Assembly (NCBI RefSeq): GCF_028610675.1
Contig: NZ_JAQQWS010000001.1
Location: forward strand, 1,054,001-1,118,000
Origin: Alkalihalobacillus pseudalcaliphilus
GTDB taxonomy: Bacteria; Bacillota; Bacilli; Bacillales; Bacillaceae_D
DNA length: 64,000 bases
Direction: 5' to 3'
The notes below the pieces were generated by a model. It saw nothing but the letters and a program-made list of their open reading frames with translations. It was not told where the DNA came from and searched no databases. A program made the translations under genes and the position numbers. Shown here in pieces: positions 17,665 to 25,534 of this stretch (its first letter is position 1; each line of letters starts with the position of its first letter).

Positions 17665-17698
17665 GCCGTATCAAGTACTTGCTCACCCCTTTTCTTTA
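17661..17698 (+). terminator. Probable terminator after the GNAT gene
   Basis: GTGAGC (overlapping the stop codon) pairs with GCTCAC and is followed by CCCCTTTTCTTT. Confidence 0.45.
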
Positions 17699-18157
17699 TA
17701 GCCATCTATCCTGATGTTTCATAAAAAAGTCTAAAATAATTCGATAGCTTCTTACAAATCGCTGAGGAATTTGATCAAGAGCAAAGAAGCGAAGCTCCAA
17801 TGTTTCAGTGGAATTGAGCGTGAGTTGTCCGCGATAATCGGTTGAAACATAAACCGCTGTCACCGCGTAAAATTCATCACCATTAGCCACTTGAATATGA
17901 AAATCCTCACCTGAAAAAACGTGAACAAGCCTTAGTTCCCCAACCTCTAAACCAGTTTCTTCCTTCACTTCTCTTCTTCCCGTTTCCTCTAAACTTTCAC
18001 CAAGCTCCATTAAACCACCTGGTAGCCCCCAAACTCCATTAGGTCTTTTTTGGAGAAGGATTTCTTGTTTTTCATTCAGAATAAGGACAAGAGCTCCAGG
18101 CAAAATCAGCGGTCTTGTTCCAACGATTTCTCTCAAATCTTTCACGTAGTTAGCCAT
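17696..18157 (-). CDS. Nudix hydrolase, ADP-ribose pyrophosphatase-like
   Basis: A 153-residue Nudix protein with a complete box (GGLMELGESLEETGR, then REVKEETGL). The N-terminal extension YVKDLREIVGTRPLI is typical of a Bacillus subgroup often annotated as ADP-ribose or NAD-related pyrophosphatases. Those assignments are mostly by homology. It has its own ribosome site and lies in a minus-strand run with the small membrane protein and the serine hydrolase. Confidence 0.88.
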   Translation of the reverse strand: MANYVKDLREIVGTRPLILPGALVLILNEKQEILLQKRPNGVWGLPGGLMELGESLEETGRREVKEETGLEVGELRLVHVFSGEDFHIQVANGDEFYAVTAVYVSTDYRGQLTLNSTETLELRFFALDQIPQRFVRSYRIILDFFMKHQDRWL

Positions 18158-18198
18158 AGTTGTACTCCAATCCCATACAAATACTCATTACATTGACT

Positions 18199-18408
18199 CT
18201 ATAATATCGCTAATACGACTAATATCGCAATTAAAATAACGATGGTGATTAATAAGCCTTTCCAGCCTAATCGTCCACTCAATCCAGCTAAATCACCATG
18301 CTGTGCTCGATGATAGGAATCCCCTAAGTTACCTAAAGGACTTTTCTTTAATTCCTCTTGTCTTAAACGCTCTTGCCTTTCAACTGGTGTTTCCTTATCT
18401 TGACTCAC
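18199..18408 (-). CDS. DUF6366-like small tail-anchored protein
   Basis: A 69-residue protein with a charged N-terminal half (ETPVERQERLRQEELKK), a central GNLGDSYHRAQ and one C-terminal membrane span (about 48-68), so it is probably tail-anchored. The pattern matches the Bacillus DUF6366 family of unknown role. GTG 18408 is preferred, with GAGGAGGGG 8 bases upstream, over the TTG at 18414. Confidence 0.75.
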   Translation of the reverse strand: MSQDKETPVERQERLRQEELKKSPLGNLGDSYHRAQHGDLAGLSGRLGWKGLLITIVILIAILVVLAIL

Positions 18409-18434
18409 GATCAATACCCCTCCTCATGCTTACA

Positions 18435-19436
18435 CTATCCATTAAACTGCTGATAGATGTCACCAATAAAGCCTTTTAATTGATGCTTACCTAGATCTGT
18501 GTTGGTCAAAATAATCAATCCCTTACTAGAATTAGGTTGATAGATGAGCATCGACTGAAACCCAACGCCCCACCCAAGTGAGTTAATCTCAATACCCTTA
18601 TCTCTGTTCTCTATGAACAACCCTAAACCAGCATAAGGATGTTTATGGCTACCCGTTATCAGATTTGTCATATCAGTCGTTGATAATCCAAGTCCTTTTC
18701 CCTGTGAAATCTGATACCACTCATGCAGCAGTTTCGATAAATCCACTGCGGTGGTCCATAACCCTGAAGCGGCCGCATATGGGTAAATCGTTTCAGCTAA
18801 CGATAAAGCACGCCCATCTTTTGAATGACCTGCTGTACGATTAAGTTGTCCTTCAAGGGCTAGCCAATCATATGTACTCCTCGTCATCTTTAATGGTTTA
18901 AAAAGATACTGTTCCACTATATTTTGAAAGGAATCTTCCATCTTTTGCTCTACTATATATTCAATTAAACAGTAACTGCCATCCGAATAAATGAACTCAC
19001 CTGTTTTAGTAGTATCCAAGTGAGCCATTGTATCTGCTCCAGATAATCGCTCTTGGAACTTCGGAATTTCTTCCACTTCATTTAAAGGTAAAAACCGATT
19101 ATCAGCGTCTATAATCCCCGCTTGGTGCCTTAATAAGTCTCTCAACGTTAAAGATGTTACTTGACCTTGCTTAGGTATTCCTGAGGCATTGACTATCTCA
19201 CTTACATCCTCATCCAGAGATACCTTATCTTCCCGCGTTAAAATCAACACCAAAAAGGCTGTAACAAACTTACTCATGGAGCACGCATTAAAAAGCGTCT
19301 CATCATTAACTAATTTCTCTTGAGTTGAAGATTGCTTGCCTAGATGATAAATCTTAACGTCTGCCTGTTCTAATACAGCTAAACTCGCTCCGACGACGCC
19401 ATGTTTTTCCATACTTATATTGATTCGATTGTTCAT
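18435..19436 (-). CDS. Beta-lactamase family serine hydrolase
   Basis: A 333-residue protein of the class C beta-lactamase/DD-peptidase-like (PF00144) family. The catalytic SxxK is CSMSK (Ser53, Lys56), LRDLLRHQAG is the conserved LL-H-xSG block, and FIYSDGSY gives the Y-x-(N/D) motif. No signal peptide is seen, so it is likely an intracellular esterase or peptidase, not a resistance enzyme. ATG 19436 follows AGAGGTGAT; the longer frame adds 15 unlikely residues. Confidence 0.85.
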   Translation of the reverse strand: MNNRINISMEKHGVVGASLAVLEQADVKIYHLGKQSSTQEKLVNDETLFNACSMSKFVTAFLVLILTREDKVSLDEDVSEIVNASGIPKQGQVTSLTLRDLLRHQAGIIDADNRFLPLNEVEEIPKFQERLSGADTMAHLDTTKTGEFIYSDGSYCLIEYIVEQKMEDSFQNIVEQYLFKPLKMTRSTYDWLALEGQLNRTAGHSKDGRALSLAETIYPYAAASGLWTTAVDLSKLLHEWYQISQGKGLGLSTTDMTNLITGSHKHPYAGLGLFIENRDKGIEINSLGWGVGFQSMLIYQPNSSKGLIILTNTDLGKHQLKGFIGDIYQQFNG

Positions 19437-19509
19437 GTGATCATCACCTCTAAAGTTATGATAACACAAAAACACGAACAAATGTTCTTTTTTCTGAAAA
19501 TTACTACTT

Positions 19510-19914
19510 TTAATTCTTTATCTTATGAGGAAAGTCAACTTGGACCTTATCAATAATTTTTTCAAAGTCGCCAATTACTTGATTCACTTCAGGTAAATGG
19601 TAAAACGTACTTGTTTCATGGAAGTTATTAATTCTTCCATCTTCACTATATAAATAAACAGGAATTTCTGCTCCAATCGCCATACCTAACTCAATATGAC
19701 TACCTTTGCCTGCTGGCGTAAGCACGATTAGAAAATCAGCTTCAATGACAGCCTTTTTCTCGAGTAAGCCAATTTTTTGTAAAGCCTCTAATGAGCTCGC
19801 CCGATTATTTTGTGTCCAATCATAGGTTTGCTCATAACCTATCTCTTTTAATCTACTACTTAGCTCTCGGACTTTATTCATATTTGAAAAGCTTGATGCG
19901 ATATAAAATTTCAT
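19510..19914 (-). CDS. Nucleoside 2-deoxyribosyltransferase-like protein
   Basis: A 134-residue protein with the short flavodoxin-like fold of the PF05014 family, which exchanges or hydrolyses the base of 2-deoxyribonucleosides. The start FYIASSFSN and the catalytic Glu in GSHIELGMAIG (Glu75) are clear. The known family includes salvage enzymes and nucleotide hydrolases, so the exact reaction is uncertain. It follows the membrane-anchored hypothetical gene by 8 bases. Confidence 0.8.
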   Translation of the reverse strand: MKFYIASSFSNMNKVRELSSRLKEIGYEQTYDWTQNNRASSLEALQKIGLLEKKAVIEADFLIVLTPAGKGSHIELGMAIGAEIPVYLYSEDGRINNFHETSTFYHLPEVNQVIGDFEKIIDKVQVDFPHKIKN

Positions 19915-19922
19915 TTAATCAC

Positions 19923-20594
19923 CTACTCTTCCTTCTCAATTAGCTTTAAATCAACGGTAAAAACATTTGTCCACTCTTGTGGTAAAGCCCCCCGGGCTTC
20001 ATCTAGTATTTGTTCAACTAATACGAAACTCATATCTTGAAATTCATACTGCTTAAACGTATCTCTTAACTCATTTCTATAAGTTGCTCGAATATTGACA
20101 TCGAAAAAATCACTATGATAAACCCAATCCGATTCAGACTTAAAATTTAACGCTCGTAGCGTCGATGCTCTATTTTTCACTTCTTGTATGTCTGTTGTCG
20201 GAAAGAATATATCCAATTCTAGCTTCATCCATACATCCTCTTTCGTTAAAAAGCGCCACTCATATAAATCCCAAAATTCACGATTGATAAAGACGGTCAT
20301 ATTGGGGTCAAAGGACCATACCCACTTGTCTTCATCCACTATAATCGTTTCTTCATTACCCTTTACAATAACATCGCCCTCATACACAACTGTATTGGTC
20401 ACAAATGTTTCTTGAATATAAAAATAAGAAGGTAAAGCAAAAAGGGCCAGTAATAGATAGAAACCCCATTTTGGAAGCTCAAAAGGGATCACTTTTTGAA
20501 TTAATGTTAAAAGTCCGACAATAATCGTTATAATTCCGACGATAACGAGTTTATCTAGTGTAAATACAAACCATGAATCAGCGATAATGGTCAT
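19923..20594 (-). CDS. Membrane-anchored protein, unknown function
   Basis: A 223-residue protein with two N-terminal membrane segments (about 12-33 and 42-60), then a hydrophilic domain of about 160 residues rich in aromatic and acidic residues, probably extracytoplasmic. I recognise no family. ATG 20594 follows TAGGAG. It is upstream of the deoxyribosyltransferase-like gene on the same strand with almost no gap, so they are likely cotranscribed. Confidence 0.7.
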   Translation of the reverse strand: MTIIADSWFVFTLDKLVIVGIITIIVGLLTLIQKVIPFELPKWGFYLLLALFALPSYFYIQETFVTNTVVYEGDVIVKGNEETIIVDEDKWVWSFDPNMTVFINREFWDLYEWRFLTKEDVWMKLELDIFFPTTDIQEVKNRASTLRALNFKSESDWVYHSDFFDVNIRATYRNELRDTFKQYEFQDMSFVLVEQILDEARGALPQEWTNVFTVDLKLIEKEE

Positions 20595-20628
20595 GAGATT
20601 CTCCTATCTATCATTTTCTAAAAGCTAC

Positions 20629-21141
20629 TTAAAGGCTATTCGCTTTTTCCCAATCGGCACGAATAACCGCAAATAGGATAGAATCATAGACTTTTCCGTT
20701 AACTTGCTCCCATGAGGATCTTAAATAACCCTCCTTCTGGAAAAGTGTTTTCTCGAATACACGTCTCATCGCTTGGTTATCTGCTCTAGTATAAGCTTCC
20801 ATTCGTAATTTCTCCTTGGAACTTGAGAATATGTAATCGATCGCCCATTCGACACATAGCTGCCCATATCCTTTTCCTCTCACCTTCTTATGTAATCGTA
20901 TATCTTGGAAAAGAGGCATTGTATCACTTATATCACCAAGGACCAAAAGTCCAATTCTTTCTCCTTCATCTATTACCCAATATGTTTCTTTATCCTCTGT
21001 GAACCAGCCACTTTGAAACAACTTACGTACTTCCTTTTCCTCCCGTTTCGGATCGGCGTGAAAATCCCAGCTTGTATGTGTATATAAATGAATTAAGTCT
21101 TCAATCTCATCTTGTAACCTTTCAAATTTCAACGTACTCAT
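20629..21141 (-). CDS. GNAT family N-acetyltransferase
   Basis: A 170-residue acetyltransferase. The acetyl-CoA loop RGKGYGQLCV follows the strand MPLFQDIRLHKKV, and motif B is MEAYTRADNQAMRRVFEK. ATG 21141 has GAAGGAGC upstream. The gene directly follows a truncated FMN reductase fragment, whose deleted 3' part it seems to have replaced. The substrate is unknown. Confidence 0.85.
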   Translation of the reverse strand: MSTLKFERLQDEIEDLIHLYTHTSWDFHADPKREEKEVRKLFQSGWFTEDKETYWVIDEGERIGLLVLGDISDTMPLFQDIRLHKKVRGKGYGQLCVEWAIDYIFSSSKEKLRMEAYTRADNQAMRRVFEKTLFQKEGYLRSSWEQVNGKVYDSILFAVIRADWEKANSL

Positions 21142-21170
21142 GCACTTAGCTCCTTCAATTCATTTCTTTT

Positions 21171-21359
21171 TCAATAACTCAATCCATTGCTATCAGGAAT
21201 ACCTTCTACTTCAACGTCAAAATTATAGAGGGGAATTTGCTCAATACGAACCTCCACTAACTTCAGTTGTTCAGAAGCAGAATCCTTCATTCTTTGAACG
21301 AGTTTCTTATTATAAGAACCTTTCCGTAGACTACCGCAAATAACCGCTATCGTTTTCAT
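21171..21359 (-). pseudogene. Truncated NADPH-dependent FMN reductase
   Basis: The 62-residue frame begins TIAVICGSLRKGSYNKKLV, the flavin-phosphate loop that opens NADPH-dependent FMN reductases, which are normally about 180 residues. It continues to IPDSNGLSY and then stops, 29 bases before the GNAT start. No further homologous sequence is seen, so the C-terminal two thirds are deleted. The ribosome site is intact and a short peptide may still be made, but it should not fold as a reductase. Confidence 0.75.
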
Positions 21360-21563
21360 TTATCATTCATTCCCTCCCTCAAAATAGTGCCATATGATTG
21401 TTTATTTTACCATAATATAGCTTGCAAATGACCGCTCTATTTAGAATTGCGTAACAATTATAGGGGTGAAGATTTATACGAAACTTGAGTTTTATTTTGA
21501 TTTTATTGTCGAACATTAGTATAGTAGACTTTGGACTTACGAATAGCAGTATAGAGGAGTGAC

Positions 21564-22268
21564 ATGATGCGTAATTTCATCGTATATGGTCACGCCGTCC
21601 TTTTCTTCATTGCAATTATCCCGATTATGCTTTGGTTAAAAACGAAGGACCCTGAAATTCGTTACAAAAAAACCAATCAATTAGCGGAGAAAATTGCGAG
21701 CAAGACGTTAAAGCTTGCGGGAACAAAAGTAGAAGTTGACGGTTTAGACAATATTAAAGAGAATGAACATTATTTGTATATTTCCAATCACCAAGGTAAT
21801 TTTGATATTCCCTTACTTTTAGCACATGTGAATCGAGATTTATCATTTATTGCCAAAGAATCCTTACAAAAGGTTCCTTTATTTGGTTTATGGATGACGC
21901 ACAAAATGTGTATTTTTATTAATCGTGAAAATCCAAGACAGGCGGTTCGACAATTGGCTCAAGCAGGGGAAATGGTTCAAAACGGAAAACCTGTTTCCAT
22001 ATTTCCAGAAGGGCACCGCAGTAAAGGGGACAAGATGGGGGACTTCGGTAACTCTGGCTCACGTATTGCCAAAAAATCAGGTGTCAAAATTTTACCGATT
22101 ACTATTGATGGTTCATACAGAATTATGGAAGAACTAGATGGGAAATTCCAACCGACCACAGTAAAAATTGTTGTACATAAAGCCATTGATACAACTGATT
22201 TCTCATCCCTTTCTGATTTAAATGAGCAAGTTGAGAGCGTGATTCAATCCGCTTTACCATCAGCATGA
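21564..22268 (+). CDS. 1-acyl-sn-glycerol-3-phosphate acyltransferase (PlsC family)
   Basis: A 234-residue membrane acyltransferase that would place the second acyl chain on lysophosphatidic acid at the inner membrane face. The catalytic H-x4-D motif is NHQGNFD (residues 75-81), the glycerol-phosphate site is FPEGHRSKG (147-155), and the N-terminus is a membrane segment (about 5-25). The length is normal for short PlsC proteins. GAGGAG precedes ATG 21564. It has its own terminator. Which of several possible PlsC paralogs this is cannot be told. Confidence 0.9.
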   Translation: MMRNFIVYGHAVLFFIAIIPIMLWLKTKDPEIRYKKTNQLAEKIASKTLKLAGTKVEVDGLDNIKENEHYLYISNHQGNFDIPLLLAHVNRDLSFIAKESLQKVPLFGLWMTHKMCIFINRENPRQAVRQLAQAGEMVQNGKPVSIFPEGHRSKGDKMGDFGNSGSRIAKKSGVKILPITIDGSYRIMEELDGKFQPTTVKIVVHKAIDTTDFSSLSDLNEQVESVIQSALPSA

Positions 22269-22287
22269 ATGTATAGTTTTTTTTCAG

Positions 22288-22332
22288 TGAGTACCAGCAA
22301 GAGGACATTTCCTCAGGCTGGTACTTTTTTAG
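22288..22332 (+). terminator. Terminator of the PlsC gene
   Basis: GTACCAGC pairs with GCTGGTAC, with an inner GAGG/CCTC, followed by TTTTTT. Confidence 0.85.
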
Positions 22333-22396
22333 TCCGTTGCACTTCCTAATTAATCCTGTGATAGACTAATACTTTATCAGATGATAAACACATTCT

Positions 22397-23278
22397 TTAG
22401 CCTTTGAAACGATTGGCAGGCATACCTTTCACATCGAGCTTCACCTTAAATAATCCACCTGCTAGTGGGTATTGTTCTAACTGCTTTTCATTCATACCAG
22501 TTCTAGCCGTTGTCACATACAACTCATTTAACTCACTTCCCCCAAACGTACACGATGTCACTTGTAAGGCGGGTATCGCAACCTCCTGTAACTTTTCCCC
22601 TGCATGTGGATTCCATCTCGAAACCTTTGCACCACCCCAATGAGCAATCCACAGCATACCTTCTTCATCAATCGTCATTCCATCAGGGGCACCTTGTTCT
22701 TGTTCAAAAGTGATAATGACCTCAGGATTTTTAAGCTCTCCTGTTTCTAGTTCAAAATCAAAAGCTTGCACCTGTTTTTGAGCCGTATCAATATGATACA
22801 TTTTCTGGTTATCCAATGACCAAGCAATTCCATTCGATAAGCCCACTTGACTCACTTTCTTCTCGACCTGTCCAGTTGTCTCTAAACAATATAAGGAGCC
22901 TGCCTCTTTCCCAGCAGCATCTTTTCTCATCGTCCCTGCCCAGAATCGTCCTTTCGCATCACATTTGCCATCGTTAAATCGATTTTCAAGCCGTTCACTC
23001 TCCGGATCGTGAACGTACCTGCAGTCCCCTGTTTGAAGATTTAATAAATGAAATCCTTTCTCCAAAGCAACAATAGCCTCTTTCTCATTCTTGGGAACTA
23101 TTGCTCCAATTAGTTGCTCAAGTTGGATAGCATGAGCCCCGTCTATTTGAGGATAATATGTATGGACTTTTTTCAAATTAATATCAATCCAAAATAACAT
23201 TTGCATCTCTTCATCCCAATGTGGCCCCTCACCTAAAGAAGCTTTTGCATCAAGAACTAACTCTGCGTTTGCTTTCAT
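22397..23278 (-). CDS. SMP-30/gluconolactonase family protein
   Basis: A 293-residue beta-propeller lactonase-like enzyme (regucalcin/SGL family), which opens sugar lactones using a divalent metal. Metal-ligand and core motifs are seen: LGEGPHWDEE (Glu), RFNDGKCDAKGRFWAGTM (Asn and Asp) and GAPDGMTIDEEG. There is no signal peptide. ATG 23278 follows GAGAGGGG; a longer frame to 23338 lacks a site. It is monocistronic. The natural lactone is unknown. Confidence 0.9.
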   Translation of the reverse strand: MKANAELVLDAKASLGEGPHWDEEMQMLFWIDINLKKVHTYYPQIDGAHAIQLEQLIGAIVPKNEKEAIVALEKGFHLLNLQTGDCRYVHDPESERLENRFNDGKCDAKGRFWAGTMRKDAAGKEAGSLYCLETTGQVEKKVSQVGLSNGIAWSLDNQKMYHIDTAQKQVQAFDFELETGELKNPEVIITFEQEQGAPDGMTIDEEGMLWIAHWGGAKVSRWNPHAGEKLQEVAIPALQVTSCTFGGSELNELYVTTARTGMNEKQLEQYPLAGGLFKVKLDVKGMPANRFKG

Positions 23279-23507
23279 CGAATTATTCCCCTCTCGTAAC
23301 TTGTTGTTTACTATTATAACGACATATGAAATTACCACAAACTATAATGATTCTCGACTTTTATATAATGTCCTCCTTCATTAAGTGACTTAGTACGTAA
23401 TCTCGAAAACTCTCAAAAATACGGTACATGAAATTTATAATACAACCTTTTTAACTCATACATAAAACTTCCATGATGACTTGCCAAGCAACTCATCACG
23501 AACCCAG

Positions 23508-23590
23508 CGGACGAAAACATGCGTAAACTCCAGGGGGACGTAGTGACGGGCTGAGATCCAGCGGCGTAGCCGATTAGCTCAGCGCTTTTT
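23508..23590 (+). repeat. Dispersed hairpin repeat R2, copy 2
   Basis: It shares AGCGGACGAAAA, GGACGTAGTG and the hairpin at 23550-23583: outer GCTGAG/CTCAGC, inner CGGC-GTA-GCCG. Copy 1 (5787-5865, minus) has ACTGGC/GCCAGT inside. It runs straight into the 51-bp array. Confidence 0.75.
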
Positions 23591-23990
23591 CTGCTCGCAC
23601 CCCCGCGATTCCACGTTTGTTCGGGCTTTCTCTCCCTTTTTCAACTCGCAACCCCGCGATTCCACGTTTGCTCGGGCTTTCTCCAGCTTTTTCCGCTCGC
23701 ACCCCCGCGATTCCACGTTTGTTCGGGCTTTCTCTCCCTTTTTCCGCTCGCACCCCCGCGATTCCACGTTTGTTCGGGCTTTCTCTCCCTTTTTCAACTC
23801 GCACCCCCGCGATTCCACGTTTGCTCGGGCTTTCTCCAGCTTTTTCCGCTCGTAACCCCGCGATTCCGCTTTTGCTCGGGCTTTCTCCAGCTTTTTTCGC
23901 TCGCAACCCCGCGATTCCGCTTTTGCTCGGGCTTTCTCCAGCTTTTTCAACTCGCAACCCCGCGATTCCGCTTTTGCTCGGGGTTATATG
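23580..23990. repeat. Tandem repeat array, 51-bp unit, about eight copies
   Basis: The core CGCGATTCC recurs every 51 bp, with TTTGCTCGGGCTTTCTC between. The period is 17 codons, so several frames stay open on both strands; for example a minus frame 23574-24038 reads repeated GIAGLRAEKAGESPSK-like units. Because at least three frames are open and there is no ribosome site or homology, I treat it as a minisatellite and not a gene. It is noticeably GC-richer than its surroundings. Confidence 0.8.
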
Positions 23991-24005
23991 GCGCTTTTTC
24001 ACTTT

Positions 24006-24092
24006 TCCTACCACATAGTCGCTTTTATTACCATCCAAAAGTGTACACTGTTATTTAATCATCTTTGGACATTCTTAGATTAGCATTTATAT
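24006..24092 (+). repeat. Dispersed repeat R3, copy 1
   Basis: The core AAAAGTGTACACTGTTATTT is followed by GGACATTCTTAGATTAGCAT. Close copies are at 55463-55550 and 59176-59260. All three lie in intergenic DNA next to an R4 module. Confidence 0.75.
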
Positions 24093-24132
24093 CGAAGCAT
24101 GATTTTCGGTAGCGCAAGCAAAGCTCCGCATT
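24093..24132 (-). repeat. Dispersed repeat R4, copy 2
   Basis: Read on the minus strand it contains GCTACCGAAAATCATGCTTC, nearly the same as 5755-5775. Confidence 0.6.
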
Positions 24133-24244
24133 TCATATTAAAATCTTGCCCCTTTACCAAACTAAAATATATTGGCTTTTCAGATAATTATTAATATTAT
24201 AATGTTGTAACATCATATCATTATAATCTTATGGAGGTTAATCT

Positions 24245-24883
24245 ATGAAAAACAAAATGTTATGTAGTTTATTTATTGCTTTGCTTTTCATTCCCTTAGG
24301 CTGTGCACAGACGTCAGAGAAAAGCAGATCTGACACATCTAATCAACAAGGGAATGCGCCAGAAGTGAAAGAGGATGTCTCTTATTTAACCGCAACCATT
24401 AAACCGTTTACCTTTAATGAAGGTCTTGATGAGGCAGATTTAATTGCTTAGATTACGATTGATTCTATTGAGGAAGAATTAACTGTCCCTGCTCATACGC
24501 TTTTTAATGTTTCCGTTAATCAGGTATTCAAAGGAAATTCCGTCTCTAAAAAAGACCATATCCAAGTAACTCAATTCGGGACAAGTACTAAGATTTATGA
24601 AGCAAGCCCCCAAATGAAGGTCGGCGAAGATTATATTTTGTTTATGGGCTATTCAGAGGAAGACGACTTTTATTATTTACTAGGTGAACAAACAGCGATT
24701 TATGCGATTCATGGTGATGACATTGTCAAATACACATATGATGGCAACTTCGCAGATATCCAAACCGATTATCTGGAAAACAAACAAGTACAGAGTTTTA
24801 TACAATCATTTGATGAATATGACCAATTTCAAGTTTTTGACAAGAAATTATTTGAAAAGAGATTAAAAGAATCTATGGAATAA
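24245..24883 (+). pseudogene. Lipoprotein gene broken by an in-frame TAG
   Basis: The reading frame starts with a lipoprotein signal (FIALLFIPLGC, lipidated Cys20), with GGAGG upstream. It stops at an amber codon at 24449-24451 and continues in the same frame to 24883. The full product would be about 212 residues with a GxxYILFMGYSEED core. The sequence around the stop (LIA-stop-ITIDSIEEE) reads smoothly, so a single base change is the simplest cause. A short frame follows at 24904 (MSKVSISLLLF) with its own site and looks like a further truncated gene. The family is not identified. Confidence 0.75.
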
Positions 24884-24996
24884 TTTTAGTGAGGGGATTT
24901 ATTATGAGTAAAGTATCTATTTCTTTATTGCTGTTTATCATTGTTTCTTCTTTCAAACAAGTTGCCTTCAAATGGAAAATAACTTACTTAAGCATA

Positions 24997-25035
24997 GCAA
25001 ATAAGCCACTATCACGCTTAGGGGCTTATTTTCAA
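24997..25035. terminator. Bidirectional terminator
   Basis: AAATAAGCC pairs with GGCTTATTT, lying between the plus-strand lipoprotein remnant and the minus-strand GNAT. Confidence 0.65.
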
Positions 25036-25056
25036 TCTATACAACCACTTATGACC

Positions 25057-25494
25057 TCAAACCTTCAAACTCATCGTTATGGTCCTCTCCTGAAAACCAA
25101 GTTCTCTATAAAGCTCTTTAGCCTCATTTTTTGCCATCACACTTAAACGAATTTCTTCATATCCTTTGTCTTTTAAATGTTCAATGGCTGTGTGCATTAG
25201 TTTTTTGGCGATTCCTCTTCCTCTGTAGTTTTCTAAAACGAAAAGCTCATAAATAAATCCATTTTCTTGATCGGTGAACTGATCTTTGGATGCTCCAAGA
25301 AAAACCCAGCCCATAAGTTGTTCTTCTTCTTTCGCTAATACATAGTAACAGCCTTTTTTTAACAATGGTTCTACTAACTGTTTCACTTTTTCCTTACCTA
25401 GTCGTGCCTCCCCTAACATTCCTTCATAAATCGCTTGTTGTGATAACGATAATACCTCAGCTAATTCCACTTCTGTTGCCTTGTTTATATCCAT
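25057..25494 (-). CDS. GNAT family N-acetyltransferase
   Basis: A 145-residue acetyltransferase. The acetyl-CoA loop is RGRGIAKKLM, motif B is RLSVMAKNEAKELYRELGF, and the strand GFIYELFVLENY precedes it. ATG 25494 follows AAGGGG. It lies downstream of the MFS/ArsR pair on the same strand with a 40-bp gap and may be cotranscribed with it. The substrate is unknown. Confidence 0.85.
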   Translation of the reverse strand: MDINKATEVELAEVLSLSQQAIYEGMLGEARLGKEKVKQLVEPLLKKGCYYVLAKEEEQLMGWVFLGASKDQFTDQENGFIYELFVLENYRGRGIAKKLMHTAIEHLKDKGYEEIRLSVMAKNEAKELYRELGFQERTITMSLKV

Positions 25495-25534
25495 CTTAAA
25501 TTTGCCCCCTTGTATGTAAAATCAAACTTACATC

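Noticed and set aside
23574..24038. 154-codon repeat protein on the minus strand
   Set aside because: At least three frames are open through the same 51-bp units, there is no ribosome site, and the N-terminus runs into repeat R3.
24904..25146. Short frame MSKVSISLLLF behind the broken lipoprotein gene
   Set aside because: It has a ribosome site, but after about 25 codons it runs through the terminator into the opposite-strand GNAT. At most it is a truncated remnant.
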